A stretch of DNA of 64,000 bases, taken from Virgibacillus chiguensis (GTDB lineage Bacteria > Bacillota > Bacilli > Bacillales > Amphibacillaceae). Below, piece by piece: positions 63,036 to 64,000 of this stretch. The stretch lies in contig NZ_FQXD01000001.1 in the NCBI RefSeq assembly GCF_900129865.1, forward strand, positions 186,001 through 250,000. Reading direction: 5' to 3'. Below the pieces are notes generated by a model. That model was given only the letters and a program-made list of their open reading frames with translations. It did no database searches and was not told the origin of the DNA. A program made the position numbers and the translations under genes. Position 1 is the stretch's first letter. Every line of letters begins with the position of its first letter.

Positions 63036-63394
63036 GTATATTTCTCCTTTCAATATGAATGATATATCACTTGTTCCACAAAAGAAATAAGATAAAAGCC
63101 AAAGTTGCTTAGATAAAGGAAATAGACGTTTAGAAATTGGTGGTTTTCATTACGTTTTTGAATAGAGGCATTCTAATAAGCGAACTCTCTTGATCCAAAT
63201 CATCTTTGAATTTACCTATGTAGATTCCTTTTCTTTCTGTTCAGCTGAAAAACACCCAATTACCATGCTATGTCTCGACAAATAACCAATAATGCTTTAG
63301 AATAATGAATATAACAGCACTAGTTACATAATAATACAAATACATTTCCTATACCAACAATAGGAAATGAGAAGTTATAAGGAGGAAGAATTTC
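63036..63394. other. Spacer between yqgX and yqgW
   Basis: About 360 bases between divergent genes. I see no open frame, hairpin or repeat of note; it must carry promoters for yqgX and yqgW, and the AAGGAGG at about 63379-63385 is the yqgW ribosome binding site. Confidence 0.5.
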
Positions 63395-63565
63395 ATGCAT
63401 ATCGTATTAGGGGTTTTGTTTTTATTAGTAGCTATTCTTGCAGTTGTATCCATCATTCGTCAACTAAAATACAAAAATATCTTTGCTATTGGTTTTTCTG
63501 CGATTACAGCGTTAGCATTTGGATTTTTTGCTGTGGCAACCATTATTTCCGAATTAGGTGGTTAA
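63395..63565 (+). CDS. yqgW: DUF2759 family small membrane protein (YqgW)
   Basis: 56 residues with two transmembrane helices (IVLGVLFLLVAILAVVSII and IFAIGFSAITALAFGFFAVA) separated by RQLKYKN. Size and sequence pattern fit DUF2759, represented by B. subtilis YqgW, which lies beside yqgX. AAGGAGGA lies nine bases before ATG 63395, and a strong terminator follows five bases after the stop, so it is a complete single-gene unit. Function unknown. Confidence 0.85.
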   Translation: MHIVLGVLFLLVAILAVVSIIRQLKYKNIFAIGFSAITALAFGFFAVATIISELGG

Positions 63566-63569
63566 ATAG

Positions 63570-63600
63570 AAAAAAGCTGACATTTATTGTCAGCTTTTTT
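63570..63600. terminator. Bidirectional terminator between yqgW and yqgS
   Basis: AAAAAGCTGACA and TGTCAGCTTTTT form a perfect stem around a five-base loop, A- and T-runs on both sides, between convergent genes. Confidence 0.93.
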
Positions 63601-64000
63601 CTATTTATTTTTTTTGAAATCGATAAAACGAAATAAGTCACCGTAAATCAAATCATCGGAATAGTCTAATTCTTTTCCCACTTGCTTGCGAATTAAGTCG
63701 CATGCATTCGAAGTTTCTTTAGATTCGTCCTCTTCTTGATTTTTTTCAACTGGTTCTCCAGTTTTTTTATTGTAACACGTATCATTTGTATAAATATACT
63801 CATCTGTTATAAAACTTCCATTTCGTAAAGCTATAAAATCTTTACGTTGTTTACTAAACAAATCATTCCCAAATTGAATATCCTGATTATTTTTTATACC
63901 TAGTAAGTTTAACAATGTAGGTTTCATATCAATCTGGCCAGCAATTTCAGATTTAATTTCCCCTTTTCCAAAGCCGGGTATATGGATAAATAGTGGTACA
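63601..64000 (-). CDS. yqgS: LTA-synthase family sulfatase-fold protein, C-terminal part
   Basis: Only the last 132 codons are inside the window. VPLFIHIPGFGKGEIKSEI then GQIDMKPTLLNLLGI matches the extracellular sulfatase-like domain of LtaS-type enzymes, which polymerise glycerolphosphate onto lipid anchors. The acidic C-terminal tail (NQEEDESKETS) and FGNDLFSKQRKDFIALRNG are typical. The metal and catalytic threonine would lie outside the window. Synteny with yqgW-yqgX points to the YqgS paralog rather than main LtaS; that is inference. Confidence 0.85.
   Translation of the reverse strand, partial: VPLFIHIPGFGKGEIKSEIAGQIDMKPTLLNLLGIKNNQDIQFGNDLFSKQRKDFIALRNGSFITDEYIYTNDTCYNKKTGEPVEKNQEEDESKETSNACDLIRKQVGKELDYSDDLIYGDLFRFIDFKKNK

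Noticed and set aside
63367-63636. 89-codon frame on the plus strand over yqgW
   Set aside because: The shorter frame from 63395 has the proper ribosome site, two membrane helices and ends before the terminator; the long frame runs through the terminator.

Overview
The window is chromosomal DNA of a low-GC, spore-forming member of the Bacillaceae. Gene content and order follow the Bacillus subtilis stretch from yqjQ to yqgS almost gene for gene. The intergenic repeats, the OLE RNA and the AT-rich codon use suggest a halophilic or alkaliphilic relative such as Virgibacillus or Oceanobacillus. The genus is inference; the family is well supported by spo0A, spoIVB, the eight-gene spoIIIA operon, comG and bkd. 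No phage, IS element, CRISPR, tRNA or rRNA was seen.

Layout. 1-12 kb: a partial SDR dehydrogenase (yqjQ), the metallo-hydrolase yqjP, a glycerophosphodiesterase, RNase Z, an aldehyde dehydrogenase, DNA polymerase IV, a PepT-like peptidase, a decayed acyl-CoA carboxyltransferase next to an intact methylmalonyl-CoA epimerase, the 35-residue Prli42 peptide, yqjA and the bacilliredoxin brxB. 12-22.5 kb: the complete branched-chain keto-acid operon ptb-bcd-buk-lpdV-bkdAA-bkdAB-bkdB behind a sigma-54 type promoter, with its activator bkdR upstream and paired operator-like repeats between them. 22.6-29.4 kb: yqzF, an aspartokinase, spo0A (with a sigma-H promoter and 0A boxes), spoIVB, recN and argR. 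29.4-35.4 kb: tlyA, oapA, OLE RNA, ispA, xseB, xseA, folD and nusB. The roughly 590-nt OLE RNA with its membrane partner OapA sits between ispA and tlyA, where B. subtilis has dxs. 35.8-45.9 kb: yqhY, accC, accB (with a candidate FapR operator), spoIIIAA-AH (with a sigma-E type promoter), efp and yqhT. 46-57.3 kb: yqhR, yqhP, yqhO, mntR, yqhL, the glycine cleavage genes gcvT-gcvPA-gcvPB behind a tandem glycine riboswitch and terminator, the SNF2 helicase yqhH with yqhG, and yqzE. 57.9-64 kb: the seven-gene comG competence pseudopilus operon, yqgY, yqgX, yqgW and the 3' end of an LTA-synthase family gene.

How the parts work together. The bkd cluster converts branched-chain keto acids to acyl-CoA and then, through Ptb and Buk, to the free acid plus ATP; it can also supply branched fatty-acid primers, which accB/accC-derived malonyl-CoA would extend. 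Spo0A, SpoIVB and SpoIIIA act at successive stages of sporulation. OLE/OapA form a membrane ribonucleoprotein known from stress-tolerant Firmicutes. GcvT/PA/PB degrade glycine under direct glycine sensing.

Outside known genes, the most striking structure is two families of dispersed intergenic repeats: a roughly 190-250 bp fold-back element (38428-38618 and 57341-57590) and a roughly 65 bp element with a small hairpin (clear copies near 1631, 48546, 49943 and 57800, with fragments elsewhere). Start codons were moved from the longest open frame to the position with a proper ribosome binding site wherever the sequence showed one; several are TTG or GTG.
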